This document shows, piece by piece, positions 52,910-61,793 of a stretch of 64,000 nucleotides of DNA. Both the position numbers and the translations under genes were made by a program. The stretch lies in contig NZ_CP116766.1 in assembly GCF_028463985.1 (NCBI RefSeq), positions 1,054,001 to 1,118,000 on the forward strand, given 5' to 3'. Source of the DNA: Neisseria lisongii. Lineage in GTDB: Bacteria > Pseudomonadota > Gammaproteobacteria > Burkholderiales > Neisseriaceae. Below the pieces are notes generated by a model. It was given only the letters and a program-made list of their open reading frames with translations. It searched no databases and was not told the origin of the DNA. The first letter of the stretch is position 1; each line of letters begins with the position of its first letter.

Positions 52910-55495
52910 ATGTTAGAAGCCTATCGCAAAGCTGCTGCCGAACGTGCAGCCCTCGGTATCCCCGCCCTCGCCCTAGACGCACAGCAAACCGCCGATCTGG
53001 TTGAATTGCTGAAAAACCCGCCGGCCGGCGAAGGCGAATTTCTTGTTGATCTGCTGGCAAACCGTGTACCGCCGGGTGTGGACGATGCAGCAAAAGTCAA
53101 AGCCTCGTTTTTGGCCGCCGTTGCCGAAGGCAGCGTTGCCAGCCCGCTGATTTCCCCCGAATACGCAACCGAACTGCTCGGCACTATGCTCGGTGGTTAT
53201 AATATCCACCCGCTGATTGAGCTGCTGGACAACGACAAACTGGCACCGATTGCCGCCAAAGGCCTGAAACACACGCTTTTGATGTTCGACTCTTTCCATG
53301 ATGTTCAGGAAAAAGCCGACAAAGGCAATGCCCACGCAAAAGAAGTTTTGCAGTCTTGGGCCGATGCCGAATGGTTCACTTCACGCAGCGCCGTTCCTGA
53401 AAAAATTACCGTAACCGTCTTCAAAGTGGACGGCGAAACCAATACTGACGATCTGTCGCCTGCGCCGGACGCATGGAGTCGTCCGGATATTCCGCTGCAT
53501 GCCTTAGCCATGCTGAAAAACCCGCGCGACGGCATTAGTCCCGACAAACCGGGCGAAGTCGGCCCGATCAAACTGCTGGAAGAATTGAAAGCCAAAGGCC
53601 ACCCTGTTGCCTACGTCGGCGACGTAGTTGGTACTGGCTCTTCACGCAAATCTGCCACCAACTCTGTAATCTGGCACACCGGCGAAGACATTCCGTTTGT
53701 ACCGAACAAACGCTTCGGCGGCGTATGTTTGGGCGGCAAAATCGCACCGATTTTCTTCAATACCCAAGAAGACTCAGGCGCATTGCCGATTGAAGTCGAT
53801 GTATCCGCACTGAAAATGGGCGATGTGGTCGATATCCTGCCTTATGAAGGCAAAATCGTGAAAAACGGCGAAACCGTTGCCGAATTTGCCCTGAAATCAC
53901 AAGTTTTGCTGGACGAAGTGCAAGCAGGCGGCCGGATTAACCTGATTATCGGTCGCGGCTTGACTGCCAAAGCCCGTGAAGCACTGGGTCTGCCCGCTTC
54001 CGACAAATTCCGTCTGCCTCAAGCCCCAGCCGAAAGCAAAGCAGGCTTCTCGCTGGCGCAAAAAATGGTCGGCCGTGCCTGCGGCTTGCCCGAAGGCCAA
54101 GGCGTACGCCCCGGCACTTACTGCGAACCACGCATGACAACTGTCGGCTCTCAAGACACCACCGGCCCGATGACCCGCGACGAGTTGAAAGACTTGGCTT
54201 GCTTGGGCTTCTCCGCCGACATGGTAATGCAGTCATTCTGCCACACCGCCGCCTATCCGAAACCGGTGGACGTGAAAACCCATAAAGAACTGCCTGAATT
54301 TATTTCCACCCGTGGCGGCGTATCGCTGCGTCCGGGCGACGGCGTGATCCACTCATGGCTCAACCGCCTGCTGCTGCCTGATACTGTCGGCACCGGCGGC
54401 GACTCGCACACCCGCTTCCCAATCGGTATTTCCTTCCCGGCCGGTTCAGGTTTGGTGGCCTTTGCCGCCGCTACCGGCGTAATGCCGCTGGATATGCCTG
54501 AATCTGTGTTGGTCCGCTTCAGCGGCAAACTGCAACCGGGCGTAACCCTGCGCGACTTGGTAAACGCCATTCCGCTCTACGCTATCAAACAAGGCTTGCT
54601 GACCGTTGCCAAAGCCGGTAAGAAAAACATCTTCTCCGGCCGTATTCTGGAAATCGAAGGCCTGCCTGATCTGAAAGTCGAGCAGGCATTCGAGCTGACC
54701 GATGCTTCCGCCGAACGCTCTGCTGCCGGCTGTACCGTGAAGCTCAACAAAGAGCCGATTATCGAATACATGACCTCCAACATTGTTTTGATGAAAAACA
54801 TGATTGCCGACGGCTACAAAGATCCGCGCACCCTTGAGCGCCGCATCAAAGCCATGGAAAAATGGCTGGCCGATCCGCAACTGTTGGAAGCCGACAAAGA
54901 TGCCGAATACGCTGCCGTCATCGAAATCAATATGGACGATATCAAAGAACCAATCATCGCCTGCCCGAACGATCCGGACGACGTATGCTTTATGTCTGAA
55001 AAATCCGGCACCGTGATTGACGAAGTGTTTATCGGCTCATGTATGACCAACATCGGCCACTTCCGTGCCGCTTCCAAACTGCTGGAAGGCAAAACCGATA
55101 CTCCGGTTCGCCTGTGGATTGCCCCGCCGACCAAAATGGATGCCAAACAGCTTTCAGACGAAGGCCACTACGGCGTATTGGGTCGCGCCGGCGCACGCAT
55201 GGAAATGCCGGGCTGCTCGCTGTGTATGGGTAACCAAGCACAAGTACGCGAAGGCGCAACCGTGATGTCCACTTCCACCCGCAACTTCCCGAACCGCTTG
55301 GGTAAAAACACCAACGTGTTCTTGGGTTCTGCAGAACTGGCTGCGATTTGCTCGAAACTGGGCAAAATCCCGACCGTGGAAGAATATCAGGCCAATATCG
55401 GCATCATTGACGAAAACGGCGATAAAATCTACCGCTACATGAACTTCAATGAAATCGCCTCATACAATGATGTAGCAGAAAAAGTAAACGTTTAA
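52910..55495 (+). CDS. acnB: aconitate hydratase B (2-methylisocitrate dehydratase)
   Basis: An 861-residue TCA-cycle aconitase that also acts in the methylcitrate cycle. It opens like E. coli AcnB (MLEAYRKAAAERAALG). Domain 5, HEAT-like, covers 1-160. Domain 4, the swivel, covers about 165-370 (GTGSSRKSATNSVIWHTG). Domains 1-3 carry the 4Fe-4S ligands in FIGSCMTNIGHFR and CSLCMGNQA. DSHTRFPIGISFPAGSG is conserved. The ATG at 52910 with AAAGGA ten bases upstream gives the family length; two earlier in-frame ATGs would add 8 or 25 residues. Expressed as a single gene with its own intrinsic terminator. Confidence 0.96.
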   Translation: MLEAYRKAAAERAALGIPALALDAQQTADLVELLKNPPAGEGEFLVDLLANRVPPGVDDAAKVKASFLAAVAEGSVASPLISPEYATELLGTMLGGYNIHPLIELLDNDKLAPIAAKGLKHTLLMFDSFHDVQEKADKGNAHAKEVLQSWADAEWFTSRSAVPEKITVTVFKVDGETNTDDLSPAPDAWSRPDIPLHALAMLKNPRDGISPDKPGEVGPIKLLEELKAKGHPVAYVGDVVGTGSSRKSATNSVIWHTGEDIPFVPNKRFGGVCLGGKIAPIFFNTQEDSGALPIEVDVSALKMGDVVDILPYEGKIVKNGETVAEFALKSQVLLDEVQAGGRINLIIGRGLTAKAREALGLPASDKFRLPQAPAESKAGFSLAQKMVGRACGLPEGQGVRPGTYCEPRMTTVGSQDTTGPMTRDELKDLACLGFSADMVMQSFCHTAAYPKPVDVKTHKELPEFISTRGGVSLRPGDGVIHSWLNRLLLPDTVGTGGDSHTRFPIGISFPAGSGLVAFAAATGVMPLDMPESVLVRFSGKLQPGVTLRDLVNAIPLYAIKQGLLTVAKAGKKNIFSGRILEIEGLPDLKVEQAFELTDASAERSAAGCTVKLNKEPIIEYMTSNIVLMKNMIADGYKDPRTLERRIKAMEKWLADPQLLEADKDAEYAAVIEINMDDIKEPIIACPNDPDDVCFMSEKSGTVIDEVFIGSCMTNIGHFRAASKLLEGKTDTPVRLWIAPPTKMDAKQLSDEGHYGVLGRAGARMEMPGCSLCMGNQAQVREGATVMSTSTRNFPNRLGKNTNVFLGSAELAAICSKLGKIPTVEEYQANIGIIDENGDKIYRYMNFNEIASYNDVAEKVNV

Positions 55496-55507
55496 CGTTT
55501 AAAAAAC

Positions 55508-55545
55508 AATCCCCTTAAACTGCTAAAGTTTAAGGGGATTTTTAT
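55508..55545 (+). terminator. intrinsic terminator of acnB
   Basis: AATCCCCTTAAAC / GTTTAAGGGGATT stem with loop TGCTAAA followed by TTTTA. Confidence 0.9.
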
Positions 55546-55560
55546 TGGATTAATCAGCAC

Positions 55561-55594
55561 AAGGCCGTCTGAAAACCTGATTTTCAGACGGCCT
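55561..55594. terminator. inverted DUS pair
   Basis: AAGGCCGTCTGAAAAC and its inverse, second terminator after acnB. Confidence 0.8.
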
Positions 55595-55638
55595 TCATGT
55601 CTTTAAAACAGAGCTTTTATTATATCCCTATTAAATAT

Positions 55639-55652
55639 TTGATTTACATCAA
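55639..55652. promoter_or_regulatory. FNR box upstream of the second DASS gene
   Basis: TTGATTTACATCAA is a perfect TTGAT-N4-ATCAA match 158 bases before the ATG at 55810. A TATACT hexamer follows at 55666-55671, but its spacing to the box (23 bases centre to centre) is shorter than the standard class II arrangement. Confidence 0.6.
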
Positions 55653-55809
55653 ACTCAAGCCAATCTATACTGAATCAAAATGCCGACGACGAAGCGGCAA
55701 TCTGATAGTGGTCTGTCCGAAATATGATATGCCGTATTTTTCAATACAACGTCTCTTATCCCAGACAGACCGCTCCGTTAATAATCATTAAATAAACAAA
55801 GGTAAAAAT

Positions 55810-57363
55810 ATGGAAACCAAGCAACACAACACTTCCGCTTTGCCGGAAAACACGGTATTACCCAGCGCTCAAGCGCCAATCACTGATTTCAAAGGCTTGC
55901 TGACCACATTGCTGGCGGCTCTGTTCTGCTTTGGAATCTATAGTAAATTAACCTAAAAAATATGACACCTCAGCGAGCCACCCTTCCCCTAACCCCTTCC
56001 CGCCAACGGGACGGGGAACAAAGTGCAGGAGGCATTAGCTTACTGGCTTGTACAGAAAATTCAGTGTTTTAACTATACCATGTTCTGCCCTATGATACGC
56101 AGGCCAACAAAGGGATTGCCGTTTTAATCTTTATCGGGATTTTATGGCTGACCGAAGCCGTGCATATTACCGTTACCGCTTTGATGGTTCCTATTTTGGC
56201 TGCCGTATTGGGCTTTCCCGATACCGATATTAAAAAAGCCATGTCCGGTTTTTCCGACCCGATTATTTACGTTTTTTTTCGGCGGTTTTGCCTTGGCGAC
56301 TGCACTTCACATGCAGCGATTGGATCGAAAAATTGCCGTCAGTCTGCTGCGTTTATCGCGCGGCAACATGAAAACCGCCATTTTAATGCTGTTTTTGGCA
56401 ACCTCGTTTTTATCCATGTGGATTATGAATACCGCCACCACCGCCATGATGCTGCCCTTGGCCATCGGCATGATGGATCATTTGGATAAAGAAAAAGAGC
56501 GTAAAACCTATGTATTTGTTTTATTGGGCGTTGCCTATTGCTCCAGTATCGGCGGTTTGGGAACGATTGTCGGCTCGACACCGAATATGATTGCCGCCAA
56601 AGCCCTAAATTTAGACTTCAGCAGCTGGCTGAAAGTCGGGCTGCCGATGATGATACTGATTCTGCCCCTGATGTTGCTGTCGCTCTACGTTATTTTAAAA
56701 CCGAATTTCGGCGAAAAAGTTCAAGTTCAAGAAGAGGACATTCCGTGGACGCTGCATCGTGTTTTAGCGCTCATTGTTTTTATCGCCACCGCCGCCGCAT
56801 GGATTTTCAGCGGTAAAATCAAAGCCGTATTCGGCATCGCCCACCCTGATACCGTTATTTCCATGATTACCGCCGTAGCCGTAGTTGTTTTAGGGCTGGC
56901 ACGCTGGCGGGAAGTCGCCCGCAACACCGACTGGGGCGTATTGCTGCTGTTCGGCGGCGGCATCAGCCTGAGTTCGCTGCTGCAATCATCCGGCGCATCT
57001 TTGGCACTGGGGCAACAAGTTGCCGACCTGTTTACCCATACCCATCCGTTCATCATTATTTTAGCGGTTGCAGCCTTCATCATCTTTCTCACTGAATTTA
57101 CCAGCAATACCGCTTCGGCTGCGCTGCTGATTCCGATTTTTGCCAGTATTTCGGCACAAATGGGGCTGCCGGAAGAAGTTTTGGTGTTCGTAATCGGCAT
57201 CGGAGCTTCATGCGCCTTTATGCTTCCGGTTGCCACACCGCCAAATGCCATCGTTTTCGGCACAGGTTTAATCCAGCAGCGTGAAATGATGAATGTCGGC
57301 ATATTGCTGAATATCCTGTGTATTGCACTGCTGACTCTTTGGGTGTATTTTGTGGTACTTTAA
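55810..57363 (+). pseudogene. DASS dicarboxylate transporter, interrupted by Correia-like element and frameshift
   Basis: A second SLC13/DASS anion transporter gene, now in three pieces. The first 43 codons (METKQHNTSALPENTV...LLTTLLAALFCFGIY) stop inside a 137-base insertion. Removing it at the TA duplication restores reading straight into HVLPYDTQANKGIAVLIFIG. A second lesion is a run of eight T at 56272-56279; seven would give the family sequence DPIIYVFFGGFALA, while eight shifts the frame. From 56293 the last 356 residues are intact, with NTATTAMMLPLAIG, GGLGTIVGSTPN and LTEFTSNTASAALLIP. Function is presumably lost unless the C-terminal part alone is translated. Confidence 0.9.
55939..56077. 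mobile_element. Correia-like insertion in the DASS gene
   Basis: Begins TATAGTAAATTAACCTA and ends TTTTAACTATA, with TA duplicated at the target, the insertion habit of Correia elements. The interior (CCCCTTCCCGCCAACGGGACGGGG) differs from the other copies. It introduces stops at once. Confidence 0.75.
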
Positions 57364-57371
57364 ATTGAGTA

Positions 57372-57404
57372 AAGCCGTCTGAAAACTTGATTTTCAGACG
57401 GCTT
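57372..57404. terminator. inverted DUS pair terminator
   Basis: AAGCCGTCTGAAAAC and its inverse between the convergent DASS pseudogene and metQ. Confidence 0.85.
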
Positions 57405-57425
57405 TATTGTCAAACGGACCAGCGT

Positions 57426-58337
57426 TTATTTGGCGGCGGAAGCTGTTGAAGCAGCTTCGGCCTGTGCGCCGACGGCGGCGTTTTCACCCCATGCTGCGGG
57501 ATATTTGTAGCCTGCAAAGCGTTGGTGGGCGTAGGCTTTGAATTCTTCGGAATTGTAGGCTTCTTCCACATCTTTCAGCCATTGGCTGTCTTTGTCGGCG
57601 GTTTTCACGGCTGCCCAGTTTACATAGGCGAAGCTCGGTTCTTGGAACAGGGTTTCGGTCAGTTTCATGCCGCTGCTCATGGCGTAGTTGCCGTTGACGA
57701 TGGCAAAATCAACGTCGGCACGGCTGCGGGGTAATTGTGCGGCTTCCAATTCGACAATGTTCAGGTTTTTCGGATTTTCTGCGATGTCGTTTTTAGAGGC
57801 GGTCAGCGGATTAACGCCTTCTTTCAGTTTCAGCCAGCCTAAGTCGTTAAACATCACCAAGGCACGGGCGAAGTTGGACGGGTCGTTCGGCGCTGAAACG
57901 CTGCTGCCGTCTTTTACTTCGTCCAATGATGTCAGTTTGCCCGGATACAGGCCCAGCGGTGCGGTCGGAACTTGGAAGGCTTCTACGATGTCGAGTTTGT
58001 GTTCTTTTTTGAAGTCGTCCAGATACGGTTTGTGTTGGAAGATGTTGATGTCCAACTCGCCCTCGGCCAGCGCCAGATTCGGACGCACGTAGTCGGTAAA
58101 CTCAACCAGTTTGACGGTATAGCCTTTTTTCTCCAGAGCCGGTTGGATTTGGTCTTTGACCATATCGCCGAAATCGCCAACGGTCGTACCGAATACGATT
58201 TCTTTTTTAGCGCCCTGATCGGCTGCGGAAGCAGCAGAAGCGGCGGTGTTTTCAGCGGCTTTTTCGCCGCCGCAGGCGGCCAGCGCCAAAGTCAGCGCCG
58301 CTGCGGAAAAGGTTTTGAACAAAGTATTCAACTGCAT
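57426..58337 (-). CDS. metQ: methionine-binding lipoprotein MetQ
   Basis: A 303-residue substrate-binding lipoprotein of the methionine importer, the family of the meningococcal antigen GNA1946. The lipobox is LALAAC with Cys22; an Ala/Ser-rich tether follows. The NlpA/MetQ domain starts at KKEIVFGTTVGDFGDMV and shows YVRPNLALAEGELDINIFQHKPYLD and SAPNDPSNFARAL. The C-terminus ends in an Ala-rich tail (GAQAEAASTASAAK). A strong AGGAG precedes the ATG. It follows metI by 169 bases, so it may also have its own promoter. Confidence 0.96.
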   Translation of the reverse strand: MQLNTLFKTFSAAALTLALAACGGEKAAENTAASAASAADQGAKKEIVFGTTVGDFGDMVKDQIQPALEKKGYTVKLVEFTDYVRPNLALAEGELDINIFQHKPYLDDFKKEHKLDIVEAFQVPTAPLGLYPGKLTSLDEVKDGSSVSAPNDPSNFARALVMFNDLGWLKLKEGVNPLTASKNDIAENPKNLNIVELEAAQLPRSRADVDFAIVNGNYAMSSGMKLTETLFQEPSFAYVNWAAVKTADKDSQWLKDVEEAYNSEEFKAYAHQRFAGYKYPAAWGENAAVGAQAEAASTASAAK

Positions 58338-58387
58338 GATTTCACTCCTGATATTAAGATGTAAAAAAACGGGTTTGAAACAGTTTT

Positions 58388-58422
58388 AAGGCCGTCTGAA
58401 AACGTCTGTTTTCAGACGGCCT
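58388..58422. terminator. inverted DUS pair between metI and metQ
   Basis: AAGGCCGTCTGAAAAC and its inverse in the metI-metQ spacer; it may separate expression of the binding protein from the rest. Confidence 0.7.
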
Positions 58423-58506
58423 CTAATCTACAATTTTGCTGTATGAAAATAAAACGTTTGCCGCTCATCGGCAATTTCGCCATTTTATAAATAAACGGCT
58501 GTTTTA

Positions 58507-59193
58507 TCAACGTTTATCGACTTTTCGGGCAAGCCAGTTGCCGGTAGTCTGTATCAGCACCACCATCAGCACCAAAATGGCGACGATGAAGATGATGACT
58601 TCGGTTTGGTAGCGGTAGTAGCCGTAGCGGATGGCCAAATCGCCCAAGCCGCCGCCGCCGATCATGCCCGCAGCGGCACTGTACGACAGCAGCCCGATGG
58701 CCAGCACGGTAATGCTGGAAACCATGCCTGCCCGTGCTTCGTTCAATAAGACTTTGCGGATAATCGTCATCGGCGATGCGCCCATGCTGGTGGCGGCTTC
58801 AATCACGCCGCGCGGCACTTCGCGCAGGTTTTGTTCGACCAGTCGGGCAAAATAAAACAGCCCCGATACGCTCAACACCAGCGAAGCGGCAACCGGGCCG
58901 ATGGTGGTGCCGATAATTGCCCGTGTAGCGGGAATCAGGGCAATCATCAAAATCACAAACGGAAACGCCCGAATCAGATTGACCAGATTGTCCAAAATAA
59001 AATTCAGCGTCCGGTTGCTGTGCAGTTGCCGGTCGGCGGTTACAAACAGCAATACGCCCAGCAGTGTGCCGAATACCACGGCAAACACGGTGGACAGGCC
59101 GACCATGATAAAGGTTTCGCCCAATGCCTGCAGAATCTCGCTTTTCATGCCGCTGATGGTGGCAACGGCCTGAGCAAAAGTCAAATCAGCCAT
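58507..59193 (-). CDS. metI: methionine ABC permease MetI
   Basis: A 228-residue inner-membrane permease with five helices and the EAA coupling motif VIEAATSMGASPMTIIRKVLLNEA. It starts one base from the metN stop and has a GGGAGG site, so the two are coupled. It pairs with MetN and MetQ in D/L-methionine uptake. Confidence 0.95.
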   Translation of the reverse strand: MADLTFAQAVATISGMKSEILQALGETFIMVGLSTVFAVVFGTLLGVLLFVTADRQLHSNRTLNFILDNLVNLIRAFPFVILMIALIPATRAIIGTTIGPVAASLVLSVSGLFYFARLVEQNLREVPRGVIEAATSMGASPMTIIRKVLLNEARAGMVSSITVLAIGLLSYSAAAGMIGGGGLGDLAIRYGYYRYQTEVIIFIVAILVLMVVLIQTTGNWLARKVDKR

Positions 59194-59194
59194 T

Positions 59195-59932
59195 TCAATC
59201 CTCCCGAATCAGTTCCTGCCCAATTTCGGAACGGGCATGGATTTGATTATTATTGACTTCCACCACTTCCAGCAGCCGCCCTTTGTCGAGCAGGGCGGCA
59301 CGGTCGCACAATCTGCGGATCACGCTCATTTCGTGGGTAACAATCACGATGGTTACATTAAAACGTTTGTTGATGTCTTCCAAACATGCCAACACGCTGC
59401 GGGTGGTGGCGGGGTCGAGCGCCGAAGTCGGTTCGTCCGCCAAAATCACCTGCGGATTGGATGCCAGCGCACGGGCAATGCCGACCCGTTGTTTTTGTCC
59501 GCCGGAAAGCTGCGCCGGATAATGCTGCGCCCGTTCGCTCAAGCCGACAATTTCCAGACATTCGGCCACTCGGTTTTTTATTTTTTCAGACGGCCAGCCG
59601 GCAATTTCTAGCGGAAAGGCAACGTTGTCGGCAACGGTACGGTTGCTCAACAGATTAAACTGTTGGAACACCATGCCGATGTTTTGCCGCTCTTGGCGCA
59701 AATCGGCGGCGCTCATGGCGGTCAAATCCCGCCCGCCGACCAATACACGACCGCTGTCGGGCCGCTCCAGCAGGTTAATCAGCCGCAGCAGCGTGGATTT
59801 ACCGGCACCGGAATAACCCATCAGGCCGAAAATTTCGCCTTCTTTAATCTCCAAACGGGTCGGCTCGACCGCTGTAAACCAACCCTTGTCCCGGGTTTGG
59901 AATCGTTTGGAAACATTGTCCAAAATAATCAT
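59195..59932 (-). CDS. metN: methionine ABC ATPase MetN
   Basis: A 245-residue ABC ATPase. Walker A is LMGYSGAGKSTLLRLINLLERP, signature LSGGQKQRVGIARALA, Walker B VILADEPTSALDPATTRS, then the switch in IVIVTHEMSVIRRLC. The regulatory C-terminal C2/NIL domain of E. coli MetN (about 100 residues) is missing, so feedback inhibition by internal methionine is not expected. A DUS codes WPSEKIKNR in the middle of the protein. First gene of metN-metI-metQ. Confidence 0.95.
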   Translation of the reverse strand: MIILDNVSKRFQTRDKGWFTAVEPTRLEIKEGEIFGLMGYSGAGKSTLLRLINLLERPDSGRVLVGGRDLTAMSAADLRQERQNIGMVFQQFNLLSNRTVADNVAFPLEIAGWPSEKIKNRVAECLEIVGLSERAQHYPAQLSGGQKQRVGIARALASNPQVILADEPTSALDPATTRSVLACLEDINKRFNVTIVIVTHEMSVIRRLCDRAALLDKGRLLEVVEVNNNQIHARSEIGQELIRED

Positions 59933-60112
59933 AATCTATCCAAATACAACAAAGCCCGATGCGAAACACAGCGGGCCGGAAAAGGTAGGAATAAAAATTC
60001 AAACGCTTTAGCTGTTTATGCCCGCAAGCTGTATCAAATCGGCATGAAAATCCTAGTGGGCGATATTAGCGCAAATGCGAAACGGTGTCAATCATGTTGC
60101 GTAAAACATCAG

Positions 60113-60141
60113 TTTTCAGACGGCCTCAAGCCGTCTGAAAA
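60113..60141. terminator. back-to-back DUS pair after trhP
   Basis: TTTTCAGACGGCC and GGCTTGAGG-spaced GCCGTCTGAAAA form a hairpin directly at the trhP stop codon. Confidence 0.55.
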
Positions 60142-61497
60142 TCAAGGATTCATAATTCTCGCCAGCAGCGCTTTTTCTTTGCCCTGCATATTCGGGATTT
60201 TGACCTGAATGCCGTTGCCCGGTGCAACGTCCACCGCTTCGCCTTTACGGATAATCTGCTCCAGCGTGATTTCTTGGTTGCCGTTTGGGTGAATCACTTC
60301 CAAACGGTCGCCGACGGCAAAACGGTTTTTCACTTCCACGGTCGCCCAGCCCTGTTCGTCGATTTCCAATACATGGCCGACATACTGGCTCTGTTTCGCC
60401 AGAGAATGGCCGCTGAGGTAGTTTTGGTAATCTTGGGTTTGGTGGCGCTCCAAAAAGCCGGACGTATAGCCCCGGTTGGCCAAGCCTTCCAGTTCGCTCA
60501 ACAGCGATACGTCAAACGGCCGGCCGGCCACGGCATCGTCAATCGCTTTGCGGTAAGACTGGGCGACGCGGGCGACGTAATACAGCGATTTGGTGCGGCC
60601 TTCGACTTTCAGACTGTCCACGCCGATGCGGGCGAGTTTGTCCACCACTTCAATGCCCCTCAAGTCTTTGGAATTCATGATATAAGTGCCGTGTTCGTCT
60701 TCCATAATCGGCATCATTTCGCCGGGGCGGTTGCTCTCTTCGATCAGGAACACTTTGTCGGCATACGGATGGCGTTTCTGCCCGTTAATCCCTTCAAAAT
60801 TCTGATTGGCTTCTTCCTGCGCTTTCTCAAAATGAAAGCCTTGCAAGAGTTGCGCATCGCCCGCATCGCTGTCTTCGGCATTGTGGACTTTGTAATCCCA
60901 ACGACAGGAATTGGTACACGTTCCCTGATTCGGGTCTCGATGGTTGAAATAGCCGGAAAGCAGGCAACGGCCGGAATAGGCGATGCACAACGCCCCGTGG
61001 ATAAACACTTCCAGCTCGATATCGGGGCATTCCTGACGGATTTCGGCAATTTCATCCATGCTCAGTTCGCGCGACAGAATAATCCGTTCTACGCCGATAT
61101 TCTGCCAGAATTTCACACCCCAATAATTGGTAGTATTGGCCTGCACCGACAGATGAATCGGCATATCCGGCCATTTTTCCCGCACCACCATAATCAGCCC
61201 CGGATCGGCCATAATCAGCGCATCAGGCTGCATCGCAATCAGCGGTTCCATATCTGAAACAAAAGTTTTCAGCTTGGAATTATGCGGCAAGGTATTGACC
61301 GTCAAAAAGAATTTCTTATTGCGCTCGTGTGCTTCTTTAATGCCCTGAGCCAGTACGTCCAATTTGGCAAACTCATTATTGCGCGCCCGCAAGGAATAAC
61401 GGGGGCTGCCCGCATACACCGCATCGGCGCCATAATCATAAGCCGCACGCATACGCTCCAAACCGCCGGCCGGTAATAATAATTCAGGTGCTTTCAT
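60142..61497 (-). CDS. trhP: tRNA U34 hydroxylation protein TrhP / peptidase U32 family (YegQ)
   Basis: A 451-residue U32-family protein. The N-terminal TIM-barrel part begins APELLLPAGGLERMRAAYDYGADAVYAG. The cysteine-rich signature is EVFIHGALCIAYSGRCLLSGYFNHRDPNQGTC, which binds an iron-sulfur cluster in this family. A C-terminal domain follows from about 380 (YVGHVLEIDEQGWATVEVKNRFAVGD). TrhP helps convert uridine-34 to 5-hydroxyuridine in tRNA from prephenate. The ATG at 61497 is at the conserved start; upstream frame runs through two DUS. YegQ/TrhP is favoured over UbiU or RlhA by length and C-terminal domain. Confidence 0.88.
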   Translation of the reverse strand: MKAPELLLPAGGLERMRAAYDYGADAVYAGSPRYSLRARNNEFAKLDVLAQGIKEAHERNKKFFLTVNTLPHNSKLKTFVSDMEPLIAMQPDALIMADPGLIMVVREKWPDMPIHLSVQANTTNYWGVKFWQNIGVERIILSRELSMDEIAEIRQECPDIELEVFIHGALCIAYSGRCLLSGYFNHRDPNQGTCTNSCRWDYKVHNAEDSDAGDAQLLQGFHFEKAQEEANQNFEGINGQKRHPYADKVFLIEESNRPGEMMPIMEDEHGTYIMNSKDLRGIEVVDKLARIGVDSLKVEGRTKSLYYVARVAQSYRKAIDDAVAGRPFDVSLLSELEGLANRGYTSGFLERHQTQDYQNYLSGHSLAKQSQYVGHVLEIDEQGWATVEVKNRFAVGDRLEVIHPNGNQEITLEQIIRKGEAVDVAPGNGIQVKIPNMQGKEKALLARIMNP

Positions 61498-61523
61498 AAA
61501 TCGTCTGTTCTTCCATACAATAA

Positions 61524-61562
61524 TTTCAGACGGCCTTGGCTGCTCACAAGGCCGTCTGAAAA
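61524..61562. terminator. DUS pair upstream of trhP
   Basis: TTTCAGACGGCC and GGCCGTCTGAAAA, with a third core near 61660. The 296-base trhP/ABC-permease divergent spacer holds nothing else recognisable except a TATGGAT-like start region. Confidence 0.5.
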
Positions 61563-61793
61563 CGTGTTTGATTTGACGGCGATTATCCGCTTTTTTCACA
61601 CACGGGTCAATTTCCGCCGCAAAGCTGCCGTTTGGCTTATTTTCTTGAAAAAACAGCTTTTCAGACGGCCTTTCCGAAAAAAATTTCAGTAAATCCCGTT
61701 CAAGATAGGTTTTTTCTTGTAAAATACACGGTTTGATTCTTTTTATCCGCCGCCCGTATCCATCGGGCGGCGACTCACCGACAAGGGCGGAAT

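Larger units (their letters stand above)
55496..55809. other. acnB-DASS spacer
   Basis: 314 bases with an intrinsic terminator, an inverted DUS pair, a perfect FNR box and an AT-rich presumed promoter for the broken DASS gene. Confidence 0.6.
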
